Notes: generated by a model from the sequence alone, not told the origin. A stretch of DNA of 64,000 nt from an uncultured Alphaproteobacteria bacterium (GCA_902601455.1 CACKNC010000003.1:31505-95504); one strand, 5' to 3'; positions 8,517 to 19,043 are shown, numbered from the stretch's first letter. Made by a program: numbers and translations.

Positions 8517-11036
8517 GTGTCTGATAGATACAATCACAAAACAGCTGAAAAAAAGTGGCAAAGTAAATGGATAGATAATGAAATATTCTCTTCTGAAAAA
8601 AACAAAGATAAAAAAAAATACTATGTTCTAGAGATGTTTCCTTACCCATCTGGAAAAATACATATGGGACATGTTAGAAATTACACTTTAGGAGATGTGG
8701 TTGCAAGATATAAAAAATTAAAAGGTTATAATGTTATGCATCCTATGGGTTGGGATGCTTTTGGTTTACCAGCAGAAAATGCAGCTATTACAGAAAAGAA
8801 AAGCCCGGAAGAATGGACTTACAATAATATAAACATAATGAAGGGGCAATTGAAAAGTATGGGGTTTTCGTTTGATTGGAAGAGGGAGCTAGCCACTTGC
8901 CACCCTGAATACTACAAACACGAACAGGAGTTCTTTATAGAAATGTTTAAAAAAGGACTGGCTTATAAAAAAGAATCAGAAGTTAATTGGGATCCTGTTG
9001 ACAAAACTGTTTTAGCAAACGAACAAGTAATTGATGGTCGTGGTTGGAGGTCTGGAGCAGAAATAGAAAAAAAATATTTATCTCAGTGGTTTTTGAAAAC
9101 AAGCAAGTACTCTGAGGAGTTGCTTAGCGGCCTAGATGAGCTGGACGAATGGCCTGAAAAAGTAAAAACAATGCAAAAAAATTGGATTGGAAAATCTTTT
9201 GGAGCAGAAATAGATTTTACTTTAATTAACAAAGACACAAATGAAAAAAAAATAAAAATTTTTACAACAAGACCTGACACCATATACGGTGCAACATTTA
9301 TAGCCATTTCTGCCAAACACCCACTTTCCAAAGAACTCTCTAACAAAAACAATAATATAAAAAAATTTATTAGTAAGTGTGAGGCTTCAAACTCGGAAAA
9401 AGAAAAGTTAGGATTAAACACTGGCCTTGAGGTTGAGCACCCTATCACAAAGAAACCGCTACCTGTTTACATTGCCAATTTCGTATTAATGGATTATGGC
9501 CTTGGAGCTATCTTTGGTTGTCCAGCACATGATCAAAGGGATCTTGATTTTGCAAATAAGTTTAATTTAGAAGTAATAATGGTCGTAAAGCCTGATGACA
9601 ACAGTGTTAAGGAAATTAATACCGAGGCTTTCGTCGGAAGTGGAAAAATTATAAACTCAGACTTTTTAAATGGACTAGATGTAGAAAGAGCAAAAATAGA
9701 AATTTTAAATTTTTTAGAGTCTAAAGGGCTTGGTTCTAAAAAAACAAATTATAAACTTAGAGATTGGGGGGTTTCACGACAAAGGTATTGGGGCTGTCCA
9801 ATTCCTATTTTATACAGAGAAGACGGAGAGGTTGTGCCTGTTGATGAAAGTGATCTTCCAATTATTTTACCAAAAAATAAAAAAGGTGGTGAGTTAATAA
9901 CATCCTTAAAGGATGTTCAAGAATGGAAAACAACCATTTGTTCCCAAACTGGTTTAAAGGCAATTAGAGAAACTGATACTTTTGATACATTTTTTGAATC
10001 CTCTTGGTATTTTTTAAGATTTTGCAATCCAAGATTAAATAAGGCTATTGATTTTGATGAAATTAAATACTGGCTTCCGGTTGATCAATACATAGGTGGA
10101 ATTGAACACGCTATATTACACCTGCTTTATTCTAGATTTTTTACAAAAGCACTAAGAGACCTAAATTATATAGATGTAAGGGAGCCTTTTAGAGGCCTTT
10201 TTACTCAAGGAATGGTTACCCACAAAACATTTAGAAATGATAAAAACCAATGGATAGAACCAGGTGAGGTGGTTGCAAAAAAAGATAAAATTTTTGACTC
10301 AGATGGTAATATTGTATTTGCTGGCAGCGTAGAAAAGATGAGTAAATCAAAAAAAAATGTCATAGATCCTACAGAAATAATTGAATTATATGGGGCTGAT
10401 ACAGCTAGATGGTTTATGTTGTCTGACAGCCCTCCTGATAGAGATTTAGAATGGTCTGAAAGGGGTGTTCTAGCATCTTACAAGTTTTTAAATAAAATCT
10501 GGGACATATCAAATAAATCAAAAGTTTATAAATCTGGTTTGAAAAACATTGATAGGGGCTACGTAGATAAATTTGAAGAAAAAATTCATGAAATCACATT
10601 AAATATTGAGAGTTTTCATTTTAACAAATCAGTCGCAAAAATTTATGAGTATGTTAATCTTTTGTCCACACTTATAAACGAAAAAAAATTAAAAAACGAA
10701 GATGTTAGTGTGATAATAAAAAATCTAACAATTGTTATACATCCATTTATACCACATATAAGTGAAGAAATTTGGAATAAACTTGGCTTTGAAGGTTTTT
10801 GTGCTGCTACAAGTTGGCCAGTTGTTAGAAAAAGTTTTAAAAAAGAATCCCTTAGAATGCCAATTCAGATAAATGGCAAAACCAGATCTTTAATAGATAT
10901 TAATGCTAATGAAGAAGAAGATAGTGTTTTACAAAAAGCTATGAATGACCCAAAGGTTATTAAACACACAGAAAATAAAAAAGTATTGAAAAAAATATTT
11001 GTCAAAAACAAAATAGTAAACATAGTTGTCAAATGA
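8517..11036 (+). CDS. leuS: Leucyl-tRNA synthetase
   Basis: This 839-residue class Ia synthetase charges tRNA-Leu. The HIGH-type motif is [16 protein letters not shown] (~residues 42-57). A long CP1 editing insertion (roughly residues 220-420) contains the [12 protein letters not shown] editing-site signature, and [12 protein letters not shown] is the second catalytic motif. The C-terminal anticodon/tRNA-binding region follows. It starts with GTG at 8517, the only sensible start giving the family N-terminus [14 protein letters not shown]. Its stop overlaps the lptE start by four bases, forming a leuS-lptE-holA operon common in Alphaproteobacteria. Confidence 0.97.
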   Translation: MSDRYNHKTAEKKWQSKWIDNEIFSSEKNKDKKKYYVLEMFPYPSGKIHMGHVRNYTLGDVVARYKKLKGYNVMHPMGWDAFGLPAENAAITEKKSPEEWTYNNINIMKGQLKSMGFSFDWKRELATCHPEYYKHEQEFFIEMFKKGLAYKKESEVNWDPVDKTVLANEQVIDGRGWRSGAEIEKKYLSQWFLKTSKYSEELLSGLDELDEWPEKVKTMQKNWIGKSFGAEIDFTLINKDTNEKKIKIFTTRPDTIYGATFIAISAKHPLSKELSNKNNNIKKFISKCEASNSEKEKLGLNTGLEVEHPITKKPLPVYIANFVLMDYGLGAIFGCPAHDQRDLDFANKFNLEVIMVVKPDDNSVKEINTEAFVGSGKIINSDFLNGLDVERAKIEILNFLESKGLGSKKTNYKLRDWGVSRQRYWGCPIPILYREDGEVVPVDESDLPIILPKNKKGGELITSLKDVQEWKTTICSQTGLKAIRETDTFDTFFESSWYFLRFCNPRLNKAIDFDEIKYWLPVDQYIGGIEHAILHLLYSRFFTKALRDLNYIDVREPFRGLFTQGMVTHKTFRNDKNQWIEPGEVVAKKDKIFDSDGNIVFAGSVEKMSKSKKNVIDPTEIIELYGADTARWFMLSDSPPDRDLEWSERGVLASYKFLNKIWDISNKSKVYKSGLKNIDRGYVDKFEEKIHEITLNIESFHFNKSVAKIYEYVNLLSTLINEKKLKNEDVSVIIKNLTIVIHPFIPHISEEIWNKLGFEGFCAATSWPVVRKSFKKESLRMPIQINGKTRSLIDINANEEEDSVLQKAMNDPKVIKHTENKKVLKKIFVKNKIVNIVVK

Positions 11037-11518
11037 TTAAAGCTATTTTTTTAACAATATTTTTTTTTGGACTAGTTTCTTGTGGTAGTGTTGAATTTGT
11101 TCTTAATGAAAACGACCTAGAAAATAAATATAAAAACAACACGTTGGTTATTTTACTTGGTAAAAATGAGGAAAAATTTTCCCAAGAACTCTTTTCATAT
11201 TTTGGAAGTCAAAATAATGGAGACTATATTTTAAAAGCCTCGTTTTCTGAAAAAAAAGAAAACAGGCTTGTTAAGACAAATCAAGTAGCAGAAAAAATTG
11301 ATTATGAGCTAACTGTTAATTACCAGCTTTATTACAAGAATAATGACTGTAATATTTTTAACAAAAAGGTATTAACAAAATTTTCCTATGTTCCCAAATC
11401 GTTTGGCTATAATTTTGGCTCCTCTAGATCTTTAGATAAATTATATAACAGCAGTATAAGAAAAAACATAAATAATTTTATAAAGTCTGCTCCAAAATCA
11501 GTCGCCTGCATACAATGA
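11033..11518 (+). CDS. lptE: LPS-assembly lipoprotein LptE
   Basis: This 161-residue protein has a lipoprotein signal (lipobox GLVSC, Cys17), so it is probably anchored in the outer membrane. The rest has the small alpha/beta pattern of LptE, the plug partner of LptD in lipopolysaccharide insertion. The family is poorly conserved; the strongest support is the invariant position between leuS and holA. A four-base overlap on both sides (ATGA type) indicates translational coupling. Two Cys residues in the mature part (NDCNIF, VACIQ) are noted without assigned role. Confidence 0.78.
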   Translation: MIKAIFLTIFFFGLVSCGSVEFVLNENDLENKYKNNTLVILLGKNEEKFSQELFSYFGSQNNGDYILKASFSEKKENRLVKTNQVAEKIDYELTVNYQLYYKNNDCNIFNKKVLTKFSYVPKSFGYNFGSSRSLDKLYNSSIRKNINNFIKSAPKSVACIQ

Positions 11519-12441
11519 AAATAAAACCTGAAGTTTTTTTAATCCAAAAACAAAAAGTAGATTTTAAAAAAATATTAGTTACTGGAAATGATGAAACCTT
11601 TATAAACTACACAACACAATATTTAATTGACCATTATAAAATGAATGGTTTTTTCATAGAAGACTCAGGGGATATAAGAAGTGGTGTTTTAGGAAACCTT
11701 TTTTCAGAAAAAAAAGTTTTGTTTTTTTTTAAAAACCCCTCTTCTAAAAATATTGATGAATATTCTAATACAAATGAAAATATTTTGGTTTCTTCAAACA
11801 ATGCAAAGAGTGTGAAAAACTTAAAACTTAACCTAACTAAATCTAAAGATTCTGTGGTTTTTGATTGTTATCCTTTGAGCAGAGCTGGTAAGGAACTTGT
11901 TGTAAAGGGGTTTGTAAATGTAAATAAAATAAAAATTTCATCAGATGTTTATTGGTATATTGTTGAAAATTTTGAGAATGAGTATGTTTTTTTAATTAAC
12001 CAACTTCATTCGTTGCTACTTTTTAACAAAGACATTGTTTATATTTCTGATGTTGAAAAAATAGTATTCATTGAAAACAAAATAGAAATTAATAAAATTT
12101 TTTTTCAAATTTTAAAAAATAATAAATTGTTAATAACCTTTTTTAATAAAAATATTTTTACTAACAGTGATTTTTATATTTTTTTAAACTCAATAAAGTT
12201 ATATCTCTCTATTATTAGTTCGTCAAAAAATCAAGATGAAGCGGTTTTAAAATTTCCTAAATATATGTTTAATGAAAAAGATGTTTTTTTAAAAATTTAT
12301 AATTACTTAAACAAAACAAAAATAAAAAAGATTTATAAAAATATCTTTAGGGCTGAAAGGTTGTTAAGATCAAACTCGAGTTTATTTTCTGTAATAGGCC
12401 TAAGGTTCTTAATTAATACTAAAAAAATTATTATTTCTTGA
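11515..12441 (+). CDS. holA: DNA polymerase III delta subunit
   Basis: This is a 308-residue clamp-loader delta subunit, which opens the beta sliding clamp. It has the delta layout: an AAA+-like N-terminal domain without a working P-loop (ILVTGNDETFINYTTQYLIDHY), the DSVVFDCYPLSRAGKELV region, and a helical C-terminal domain with KTKIKKIYKNIFRAERLLRSNS. It is shorter than E. coli HolA (~343) and strongly divergent, as usual in AT-rich Alphaproteobacteria. It is the last gene of leuS-lptE-holA. Its 3' end overlaps the convergent parB 3' end by 11 bases, leaving no room for a conventional terminator between them. Confidence 0.85.
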   Translation: MKIKPEVFLIQKQKVDFKKILVTGNDETFINYTTQYLIDHYKMNGFFIEDSGDIRSGVLGNLFSEKKVLFFFKNPSSKNIDEYSNTNENILVSSNNAKSVKNLKLNLTKSKDSVVFDCYPLSRAGKELVVKGFVNVNKIKISSDVYWYIVENFENEYVFLINQLHSLLLFNKDIVYISDVEKIVFIENKIEINKIFFQILKNNKLLITFFNKNIFTNSDFYIFLNSIKLYLSIISSSKNQDEAVLKFPKYMFNEKDVFLKIYNYLNKTKIKKIYKNIFRAERLLRSNSSLFSVIGLRFLINTKKIIIS

Positions 12442-13264
12442 GTCTTTTCATTATTTCATCAAGTTGATTTAAATCTGAATAATATAGTTTTAGGGAGCCA
12501 CTTGATCCATTTTCATTAAATTGAATTTCTGTTTTCAGTCCAATTTTATCAGAAAGCTCCTTCTCTAAATCTAAAATATTAGGGTCTTTCAATGGGCTTT
12601 TCTTTTTAGATGATTTGTATTTTGATGTAGATTTTTCAACATCTCTTACGCTTAGCTTTTTTTCAAATATTTCTTTTGCCTTCTCTAGAGCGTTTGGTAC
12701 ACCTATTAATGCTCTTGCGTGTCCCATACTTATCTTTCCATCAATAATCATTTCATGAATTTCTTCCTCAAGCTCTAATATCCTAATGAGATTAGAAATG
12801 TGACTCGTGCTTTTTCCTATTTTCTTAGCAAGATCTTCTGTTTTCAAACTATTTAACTCTATTATGTTTTTGTAAGCCTTTGCTTCCTCTACAATATTAA
12901 GGTTTTCTCTTTGAATATTTTCAATTAATGCTAGCTCATAAACATTTTCTTCAGAAACAGACATTATAACACAACTAACCGAGTGTATTCCCGCCACTTG
13001 ACATGCGCGCCACCTCCTTTCACCAGCTATTATCTCGAACTCATCATTAGAAAGCTCTCTAACGACTATAGGTTGAATTAACCCTTGGTTTTTAATTGAG
13101 TTTGCAAGCTCGTTTATTTCTTTTTCATCAAATTTTTTTCTTGGTTGTTTTTTATTGGGTGAGATCTTTGAAATATCAATTTTATTAATATTGCTTTTGC
13201 TATTATTTTTAGTGCTTAATAAGGCACCTAATCCCATACCTAATTTTTTATTGTCTTTATTCAT
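12431..13264 (-). CDS. parB: Chromosome-partitioning protein ParB (parS-binding CTPase)
   Basis: This 277-residue ParB begins with the Lys/Gly-rich LGMGLGALL motif that stimulates ParA. The CTP-binding ParB/Srx domain follows (KQPRKKFDEKEINELANSI, GLIQPIVVRE, EIIAGERRWRACQ). Next come the helix-turn-helix parS reader (LKTEDLAKKIGKSTSHISNLIRILEL, GHARALIG) and a short C-terminal dimerisation domain. Two parS-like palindromes lie about 3-4 kb away near the mnmG/mnmE junction. It overlaps parA by eight bases, and both belong to the mnmE-mnmG-rsmG-parA-parB unit. Confidence 0.97.
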   Translation of the reverse strand: MNKDNKKLGMGLGALLSTKNNSKSNINKIDISKISPNKKQPRKKFDEKEINELANSIKNQGLIQPIVVRELSNDEFEIIAGERRWRACQVAGIHSVSCVIMSVSEENVYELALIENIQRENLNIVEEAKAYKNIIELNSLKTEDLAKKIGKSTSHISNLIRILELEEEIHEMIIDGKISMGHARALIGVPNALEKAKEIFEKKLSVRDVEKSTSKYKSSKKKSPLKDPNILDLEKELSDKIGLKTEIQFNENGSSGSLKLYYSDLNQLDEIMKRLKK

Positions 13265-14030
13265 TTGTCGCGCCTTGTTTGTTTATGATTTCACGAGCCA
13301 AACCTATATATGCCATAGATCCCGAACAATTAACATCATATAATATTGCAGGCTTTCCATGACTCGGGGCTTCAGAGATTTTTACATTTCTAGGAATAGT
13401 TGTTTTATAAACAGTATCACCAAAATGCTCTCTAACATCTTTTTCAACAAGAGAACTAAGTGAGTTTCTTTTATCAACCATCGTTAAAAGAATTCCTTCA
13501 ATAACAAGCTGGGGGTTAAAGTTTTCTTTGATAAGGTGGATGGAGTCAATTAGTGAAGAAATACCCTCAAGTGCAAAAAACTCAGATTGCAAAGGTACTA
13601 TTACAGAATTTGATGCCACTAATGAGTTAATAGTTAAAAGACCAAGTGCCGGTGGACAGTCTATTATCACAAAATCATAACTGTTGGTTTTAGATAATAT
13701 TTTTGCAATAACAAATTCTCTTTTTTTAATGTTTGCAAGCTCAATTTCTGACGCTGCCAGATTTGTGTTAGCTGTAATTATGTCTAAACCAGGAACCAAA
13801 GTGTTTTTAATAGCATTTTGATAAAAAGTTTCATTTACTATTAGGTCATATAGGTTTGGATTTCTATCACTATAAGAAAGGCCTAAGCCAGTACTGGCGT
13901 TTCCTTGTGGGTCAGCATCAACCAACAAAACCCTTTTGTTAACGGCGGATAAAGACGTTGCTAAGTTTATAGATGTTGTTGTCTTTCCAACACCACCTTT
14001 TTGATTTGCAATAGATATAATTTTAGTCAT
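13257..14030 (-). CDS. parA: Chromosome-partitioning ATPase ParA
   Basis: This 257-residue ParA/Soj-type Walker ATPase drives movement of ParB-parS complexes. The deviant Walker A is IANQKGGVGKTTTSINLA near the N-terminus, with the signature lysine. Walker A' is LLVDADPQGNAS and Walker B is YDFVIIDCPPALG. There is no N-terminal DNA-binding extension, so it is of the chromosomal (Soj) rather than plasmid P1 type. It overlaps rsmG by eight bases upstream and parB by eight bases downstream. Confidence 0.97.
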   Translation of the reverse strand: MTKIISIANQKGGVGKTTTSINLATSLSAVNKRVLLVDADPQGNASTGLGLSYSDRNPNLYDLIVNETFYQNAIKNTLVPGLDIITANTNLAASEIELANIKKREFVIAKILSKTNSYDFVIIDCPPALGLLTINSLVASNSVIVPLQSEFFALEGISSLIDSIHLIKENFNPQLVIEGILLTMVDKRNSLSSLVEKDVREHFGDTVYKTTIPRNVKISEAPSHGKPAILYDVNCSGSMAYIGLAREIINKQGATNE

Positions 14031-14634
14031 TTATAGTTTTAATGTTTCTTACTAAAAGTATACCGCCGTCACCAGAGCTTACACTTTTAATTTGCTTATA
14101 ATCAAAATGAAATTCTTTCATAGCTATCTTAATTTCACTATTAACATTTCTGCCTTTTAAAAAAAGCGATGTTGTGTTTTTATTAGAATACATTCGTGCA
14201 TAAGTTAGAAGCTTGGTTAGGGGGGCCAAAGCTCTTGACACAACAACGTCGTGGGTTGATATGGGTATTTTTTCTATTCTTTTATTTTGTATTTTTGCTG
14301 ACAAAGAAAGTTCTTTGATTATTTTTTTCACAAAATCTGTTTTTTTTTTTACTGAATCAATCATAAGTACTTTTTTATAACCGACTATTGATAATAAAAT
14401 ACCAGGTAATCCAGCACCTGTTCCCAAATCAAGAATTTTTAATTTTTTACTTTGAATATGTTTTGTCAATTGCAAACAATCTAACACATGCCTGTCCCAT
14501 ATATTTTCTATAGTTGATCTTCCTATGATGTTTGTGTGTGTGTTGTAATTTATAACTGAGTTTATAAAAAACTCAGTTTTTTCAACTTGTAACTTGGTAA
14601 GATTCAAATAAGAAATTATCTCTTCTTTGTTCAA
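14023..14634 (-). CDS. rsmG: 16S rRNA (guanine-527-N7)-methyltransferase
   Basis: This 203-residue Rossmann-fold SAM-dependent methyltransferase modifies G527 in the 530 loop of 16S rRNA. The SAM-binding motif ILDLGTGAGLPGILLSI lies around residues 65-81. The preceding IENIWDRHVLDCLQL and the later DVVVSRALAPL are family signatures. It lies between mnmG (one base away) and parA (eight-base overlap), the classic gidA-gidB-parA-parB arrangement near replication origins. Confidence 0.95.
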   Translation of the reverse strand: MNKEEIISYLNLTKLQVEKTEFFINSVINYNTHTNIIGRSTIENIWDRHVLDCLQLTKHIQSKKLKILDLGTGAGLPGILLSIVGYKKVLMIDSVKKKTDFVKKIIKELSLSAKIQNKRIEKIPISTHDVVVSRALAPLTKLLTYARMYSNKNTTSLFLKGRNVNSEIKIAMKEFHFDYKQIKSVSSGDGGILLVRNIKTIND

Positions 14635-14635
14635 G

Positions 14636-16507
14636 TTAAGCAGCCTTTTTGTTTTTTTGCTTTTTTAAAAATCTCATAATAGCAATTATTGCCGCAGGAG
14701 TAACACCTGAAATTCTAGAAGCAGCTCCAAGTGTTTGGGGTCTTATTTTTGATAGCTTTTCTACAATTTCGTTGGATAGACTCCCCACATCTCTGAAATT
14801 TGTATTTTTTGGAATAATCAAACCCTCTTCTTTTTTGAAATCATCAATATCAGCCCTTTGTCTTGAAAGATAACTTGAATAAATAGATTCTATCTCGATT
14901 TGTTCTTTAACCAAAGGGTCTAGAGATTCAAGTTCGGGCCATATTTTTTCTAATTTTTTAAAATTGATATTTTTATAAGAAAGAAGGTCCATGACTGACC
15001 TTTTTTTTCCATCAAGTTTAATTTTTATATTTTTTTTATGTAATTGATTTGGTGATAATACGAGTTTTTTAGCAATATCAAAACCGCTGATTAGCATTTT
15101 GTTTTTTTTGTTAAACTCTTTTTTTCTATAAAATGAAACACAACCTATATCGATACCTAAAGGTGTTATTCTTTGATCGGCATTGTCCGACCTTAATAAA
15201 AGCCTGTATTCTGAGCGAGAAGTAAACATTCTATAAGGTTCTTTTGTTCCTTTTGTAACAAGATCATCTATTAAAACACCTATGTATCCTTGCGACCTAT
15301 CAACAACAAACGGCTTGCCAGATTTGTTTTTAACAGCAGCGTTTATTCCAGCAACAATCCCTTGTGCTGCCGCCTCTTCATACCCAGTTGTTCCATTTAT
15401 TTGTCCAGCGAAATAGAGGTTTTCTACCTTTTTTGTTTCTAATGTGTGATATAGCTCTCTTGGGTCTACATAATCGTATTCAATTGCATATGCTGGTTGT
15501 GTTATAATTGCTTTTTCTAAACCCTTAATAGACCTTACAAACCTCTCCTGAATATCTTCAGGCAAAGAAGAAGATATGCCGTTTGGGTATATTATATCGC
15601 TTTCCAAACCCTCTGGCTCTAAAAAAATTTGATGGTTATTTTTGTTTGGAAATTTTGTGATCTTGTCTTCAATTGATGGGCAATATCTTGCGCCCATAGA
15701 AGTAATAGCACCTGAGTACATTGGTGAAAGTTTAATATTATCTGATATTATTTTGTGCGTATTGCTGTTTGTGTGTGTGATAAAACAAGAGATTTGTGGG
15801 GTGTGGATAGACTTGTTGATAAAAGAGAATGGTACAGGTTTAGGATCAGGTAATTGCTCTTCTAAGTTGTTGAAATTTATAGATTTTTTAAGTATTCTTG
15901 GTGGAGTTCCGGTTTTTAATCTACCTATTGAAAACTTTAGTTTTTCTATTTTTTTTGCCAGCATTATAGATGGTTTGTCACCAACCCTACCTGCTGGAGA
16001 AGTTTTTTTACCAAGCCTTATTAACCCCCTAAGAAACGTGCCTGTTGTTAAAACAACTGTTGAACACTTGATTATTAAACCATTTTCTAACTCAACATGT
16101 GTAATTTTTTTATTTTTAATACCTATATCCTCGACAGACCCCTCAATAATATCAAGGTTTTTTTGGTTTTTTACTATATCGTATACTGCATTTTTATAAA
16201 GATCTCTGTCTGCTTGGGCTCTTGGCCCCCTTACCGCAGCACCCCTACTTTCATTTAACATTCTAAATTGAATACAACTTTTATCAATTGCAGAGCCCAT
16301 AACACCATCTAGGGCGTCAATTTCTCTAACGAGGTGGCCTTTTCCAAGACCGCCAATCGCAGGGTTGCATGACATTTCTCCTATTTTATTAATTTTATGA
16401 GTAATTAGAGCAACATCAACCCCGATCCTTGCTGCCGAGCATGCGGCCTCAACTCCGGCGTGACCACCACCTATAACAACAACAGAATATTTTTTATAAC
16501 TTTTCAC
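14636..16507 (-). CDS. mnmG: tRNA uridine-34 carboxymethylaminomethyl-modification enzyme MnmG
   Basis: This 623-residue FAD enzyme, with MnmE, installs the cmnm5 group on U34 of several tRNAs using methylene-THF. The FAD motif [20 protein letters not shown] is at the N-terminus. It is followed by [29 protein letters not shown] and [20 protein letters not shown]. The C-terminal helical region [20 protein letters not shown] contacts MnmE. It starts with GTG, and that start codon lies inside a palindrome TTTCACGTGAAA that looks like a parS core. Six bases separate it from mnmE. Confidence 0.97.
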   Translation of the reverse strand: MKSYKKYSVVVIGGGHAGVEAACSAARIGVDVALITHKINKIGEMSCNPAIGGLGKGHLVREIDALDGVMGSAIDKSCIQFRMLNESRGAAVRGPRAQADRDLYKNAVYDIVKNQKNLDIIEGSVEDIGIKNKKITHVELENGLIIKCSTVVLTTGTFLRGLIRLGKKTSPAGRVGDKPSIMLAKKIEKLKFSIGRLKTGTPPRILKKSINFNNLEEQLPDPKPVPFSFINKSIHTPQISCFITHTNSNTHKIISDNIKLSPMYSGAITSMGARYCPSIEDKITKFPNKNNHQIFLEPEGLESDIIYPNGISSSLPEDIQERFVRSIKGLEKAIITQPAYAIEYDYVDPRELYHTLETKKVENLYFAGQINGTTGYEEAAAQGIVAGINAAVKNKSGKPFVVDRSQGYIGVLIDDLVTKGTKEPYRMFTSRSEYRLLLRSDNADQRITPLGIDIGCVSFYRKKEFNKKNKMLISGFDIAKKLVLSPNQLHKKNIKIKLDGKKRSVMDLLSYKNINFKKLEKIWPELESLDPLVKEQIEIESIYSSYLSRQRADIDDFKKEEGLIIPKNTNFRDVGSLSNEIVEKLSKIRPQTLGAASRISGVTPAAIIAIMRFLKKQKNKKAA

Positions 16508-16513
16508 GTGAAA
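16502..16513. other. parS-like site 1 (12-bp palindrome at mnmG start)
   Basis: TTTCACGTGAAA is the 12-base core of the bacterial parS consensus TGTTTCACGTGAAACA; the outer two bases on each side do not match. It includes the GTG start of mnmG and lies in the parAB gene cluster, where parS sites are expected. Binding by this ParB is inferred. Confidence 0.65.
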
Positions 16514-17818
16514 TTACTTTCCTATACAAAAATCTCTAAATATTATATCTAAAATATTTTCTATATCAAATTTTTGGTTAATTTCCAATGAAAGCCTTAA
16601 TGCTTCCCTATATTTGAAGGCCTGTATATCTAGGCTTTCCTTTGGTTTAATAGATTTTAATTCTAACAACACACCATTCATTATTTTTATATGTCTTTCA
16701 CGTGAAAAGATTGGTTCATTTTTTTGTTTTTTAATCAGCTTTTGCTTTATTTTTCTGATTAGCAACCCCACTCCCTCACCTGTAAAAGAGGAAATATTTG
16801 TGGTATTTTTTTGATTTTTTCTATTTTTTCTTTTATCAAGTTTTGATCTAACAAAAATTTTATTCTTAATTTGATCATAATTAAGGGTTTCATTTTTATC
16901 CAAAAAAACAAGACTTAAATCAGAAGTAGAAATAACTTCTTTTGTTTTTTTTATACCTATTTCTTCAATTTTATTTCTGTGTTTTCTTAAGCCTGCAGTA
17001 TCAACAAATGTAAACTTATACCCATCTATGTCTATAACAGATGATACATTGTCAGTTGTTGTTCCAGGAATATTTGTAACAATCGATACATCTTTTTTAG
17101 AAATATAATTAATAAAAGAAGACTTTCCTGTATTAGGTTTCCCCACTAACGAGATAAGAAAACCACCCCTTATTGATTTGGATATTTTTGAGTTTACAAG
17201 CTCAGTCTCTATTTTTTTTATTATGTTCTTATTTTGTTCTAAAACAATACTTTGGGTTTCTTTTGGTAGGTCTTCGTCAGAAAAATCAATTAACGCCTCA
17301 GTGTTGGCCAGAAGATCTTTTAAATCCGAGTTTAGTGTTTCTACAAAACCACTTAACTTTCCAGAAAGTCCTGATATTGCTAAGCTTCTCTGTTTTTCTG
17401 TTTCAGAGTTTATTAAGTCTGATAGACTCTCAGTTTGTAAAAGATCAATCTTATCATTTATTAAAGACCTCTTTGTAAACTCTCCTGGCTCAGCCAATCT
17501 TAATCCTAACAACTCTAATGTCTTTGATATTTTTAAAATTATTGCAGAACTGCCGTGACAACTAATTTCAACCATTTCCTCCCCCGTAAACGAGTTTGGT
17601 TTTCTAAAATAAGTTACTATAACCTGGTCTATTACTTTTTTTTCAAACTTTAAAATAGTTAGTTTTGTTTTGTTTGGTATAATTTTTTTTATAGATGATA
17701 TTTTTTTTAAAACTGAAAGACTGTTTTTTCCAGATAAACGGATTAAGGCTATTGCTGACTTGCCGGTTGGTGTAGATAGGGCATAAATAGTGTCATTAAA
17801 TTTAGACATTTTTGGCAA
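16514..17818 (-). CDS. mnmE: tRNA modification GTPase MnmE
   Basis: This 434-residue three-domain protein partners MnmG in U34 tRNA modification. The N-terminal THF-binding domain begins DTIYALSTPTGKSAIALIRLSG. The inserted G domain has G1 GKPNTGKSSFIN, G2 IPGTTTDN and G3 DTAGLRKHRNKIEEIGI. The C-terminus ends with FCIGK, containing the catalytic Cys. The expected G4 NKxD appears as SKLD (VRSKLDKRKN), a mild deviation. It is the first gene of the parAB-proximal minus-strand unit. A second parS-like palindrome lies within its coding sequence. Confidence 0.96.
   Translation of the reverse strand: MPKMSKFNDTIYALSTPTGKSAIALIRLSGKNSLSVLKKISSIKKIIPNKTKLTILKFEKKVIDQVIVTYFRKPNSFTGEEMVEISCHGSSAIILKISKTLELLGLRLAEPGEFTKRSLINDKIDLLQTESLSDLINSETEKQRSLAISGLSGKLSGFVETLNSDLKDLLANTEALIDFSDEDLPKETQSIVLEQNKNIIKKIETELVNSKISKSIRGGFLISLVGKPNTGKSSFINYISKKDVSIVTNIPGTTTDNVSSVIDIDGYKFTFVDTAGLRKHRNKIEEIGIKKTKEVISTSDLSLVFLDKNETLNYDQIKNKIFVRSKLDKRKNRKNQKNTTNISSFTGEGVGLLIRKIKQKLIKKQKNEPIFSRERHIKIMNGVLLELKSIKPKESLDIQAFKYREALRLSLEINQKFDIENILDIIFRDFCIGK
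16696..16707. other. parS-like site 2 (12-bp palindrome inside mnmE)
   Basis: This is a second exact copy of TTTCACGTGAAA, 194 bp from the first and in the 3' third of mnmE. Two identical 12-bp CACGTG-centred palindromes this close together in AT-rich sequence, beside parAB, are unlikely by chance. The outer parS positions are again not conserved. Confidence 0.65.
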
Positions 17819-17960
17819 ATAAACCTAATGCTCAACTAAGTCTAGAATTTCAATAAAAAACTTAACTTAATCATCAATTGGTTAGGGTTTTCTTATAATA
17901 TATGTTTTTAAATAGTTATTTTTTTTTGCGGTCTTAGGCTTTTTTATTTAAGTTAACCTT

Positions 17961-19043
17961 TTAAATAAATCTTTTTTCTAAATATTTATGTGAAATATGT
18001 GCAAGAAAAACAACAATAACGACACCAACCAAAGATATTAGGTCTGACAAAAAGATGTTTTTAGTTACAGCTGTTGCTTTTCCACCCAAATCTATACTTA
18101 CAGGAACTTGAAAAACAAAGCGCAAAAACATACTGGAAAACCACCAAACCAAAGCATGAATTAAATATATCCCATAACTTATGGTTCCTAAATAAACTAA
18201 GTGTTTGTTGTTTAATAACCTAACAATAAAAGCCTTATCCTCTGTTAGAACAAGCAATAAAATAGTTAATGCAAAAACAAAAGGCATAAAAACAATAAAG
18301 CCATTATTTTGATGGCCAAAAACAGTAATTAAAAAAATTATGGTTAAAAACATTAACACAGATGGTGTTGATAGAATTTTTATATTTGATTTATTAAAAA
18401 AAACATACGATCTCTGTGTTAATACTCCTATAAAAAAAGAGTAAACACATCGAGCAGGTCCGGTTATATTATCACTTTCAAAACCTGTAAAAAACAGAAC
18501 GTAACCCAAGATAAAGATTAAAACAAGAGCAATAAAATAAAAAAATAGTTTTGATTTCTTTGTTATTAAAATAAAAATACCAAAAAATGCATATGTAAAA
18601 AACTCTGCTGATATGGACCAACTAGGATAATTAAAAGTGGGTTGTGGAATAACCAAGTTATGAACCATAAACAGATTTGCTACAAATGCGGTAGTGTTGT
18701 TATTAAAAAAAGCTCTGTTATTAGCAACCAAACCAAATCTAATCTCAACAAAAAGTTTTAAAAATTCGATTCCTAAAAAAATCATTAACATTAAAAAATG
18801 TAATGGGTAAAGCCTTAAAAATCTCTGTTTTTGGTAAAGATAAAAAGTGTTTATTGATGAAATTTTTTCTGAATAATTTAGTGAAATAACGAAACCACTT
18901 AGTACGAAAAAAAAATCTACCGCTAACCAAGCGTTTTCAAAGAAATAACTTATGTAACCGTTGTTGTTTAAGTGAAAAAAAGCTATTGAGATAGCCGCAA
19001 CACCCCTTAAACTTTGTAAGCTTAAAATCTTATCTTTTTTCAT
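17961..19043 (-). CDS. Acyltransferase-3 family membrane protein (OafA/YrhL-like)
   Basis: This 360-residue integral membrane acyltransferase has about ten hydrophobic segments. The N-terminal motif ILSLQSLRGVAAISIAFFHL contains the family's R and catalytic-type H, followed by AVDFFFVLSGFVISLNY and later YPSWSISAEFFTYAFFG. The C-terminal SYGIYLIHALVWW is also typical. Such enzymes acetylate or acylate sugars of O-antigen, capsule or peptidoglycan; the substrate here is unknown, and no SGNH domain is fused. It stands alone between mnmE and rho, where the usual alphaproteobacterial order has no such gene, suggesting local insertion. Confidence 0.88.
   Translation of the reverse strand: MKKDKILSLQSLRGVAAISIAFFHLNNNGYISYFFENAWLAVDFFFVLSGFVISLNYSEKISSINTFYLYQKQRFLRLYPLHFLMLMIFLGIEFLKLFVEIRFGLVANNRAFFNNNTTAFVANLFMVHNLVIPQPTFNYPSWSISAEFFTYAFFGIFILITKKSKLFFYFIALVLIFILGYVLFFTGFESDNITGPARCVYSFFIGVLTQRSYVFFNKSNIKILSTPSVLMFLTIIFLITVFGHQNNGFIVFMPFVFALTILLLVLTEDKAFIVRLLNNKHLVYLGTISYGIYLIHALVWWFSSMFLRFVFQVPVSIDLGGKATAVTKNIFLSDLISLVGVVIVVFLAHISHKYLEKRFI

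Noticed and set aside
15642..16199. 185-codon plus-strand open frame inside mnmG
   Set aside because: It is antisense to the conserved MnmG coding region, has no recognisable domain and is explained by the reverse reading of an AT-rich gene.
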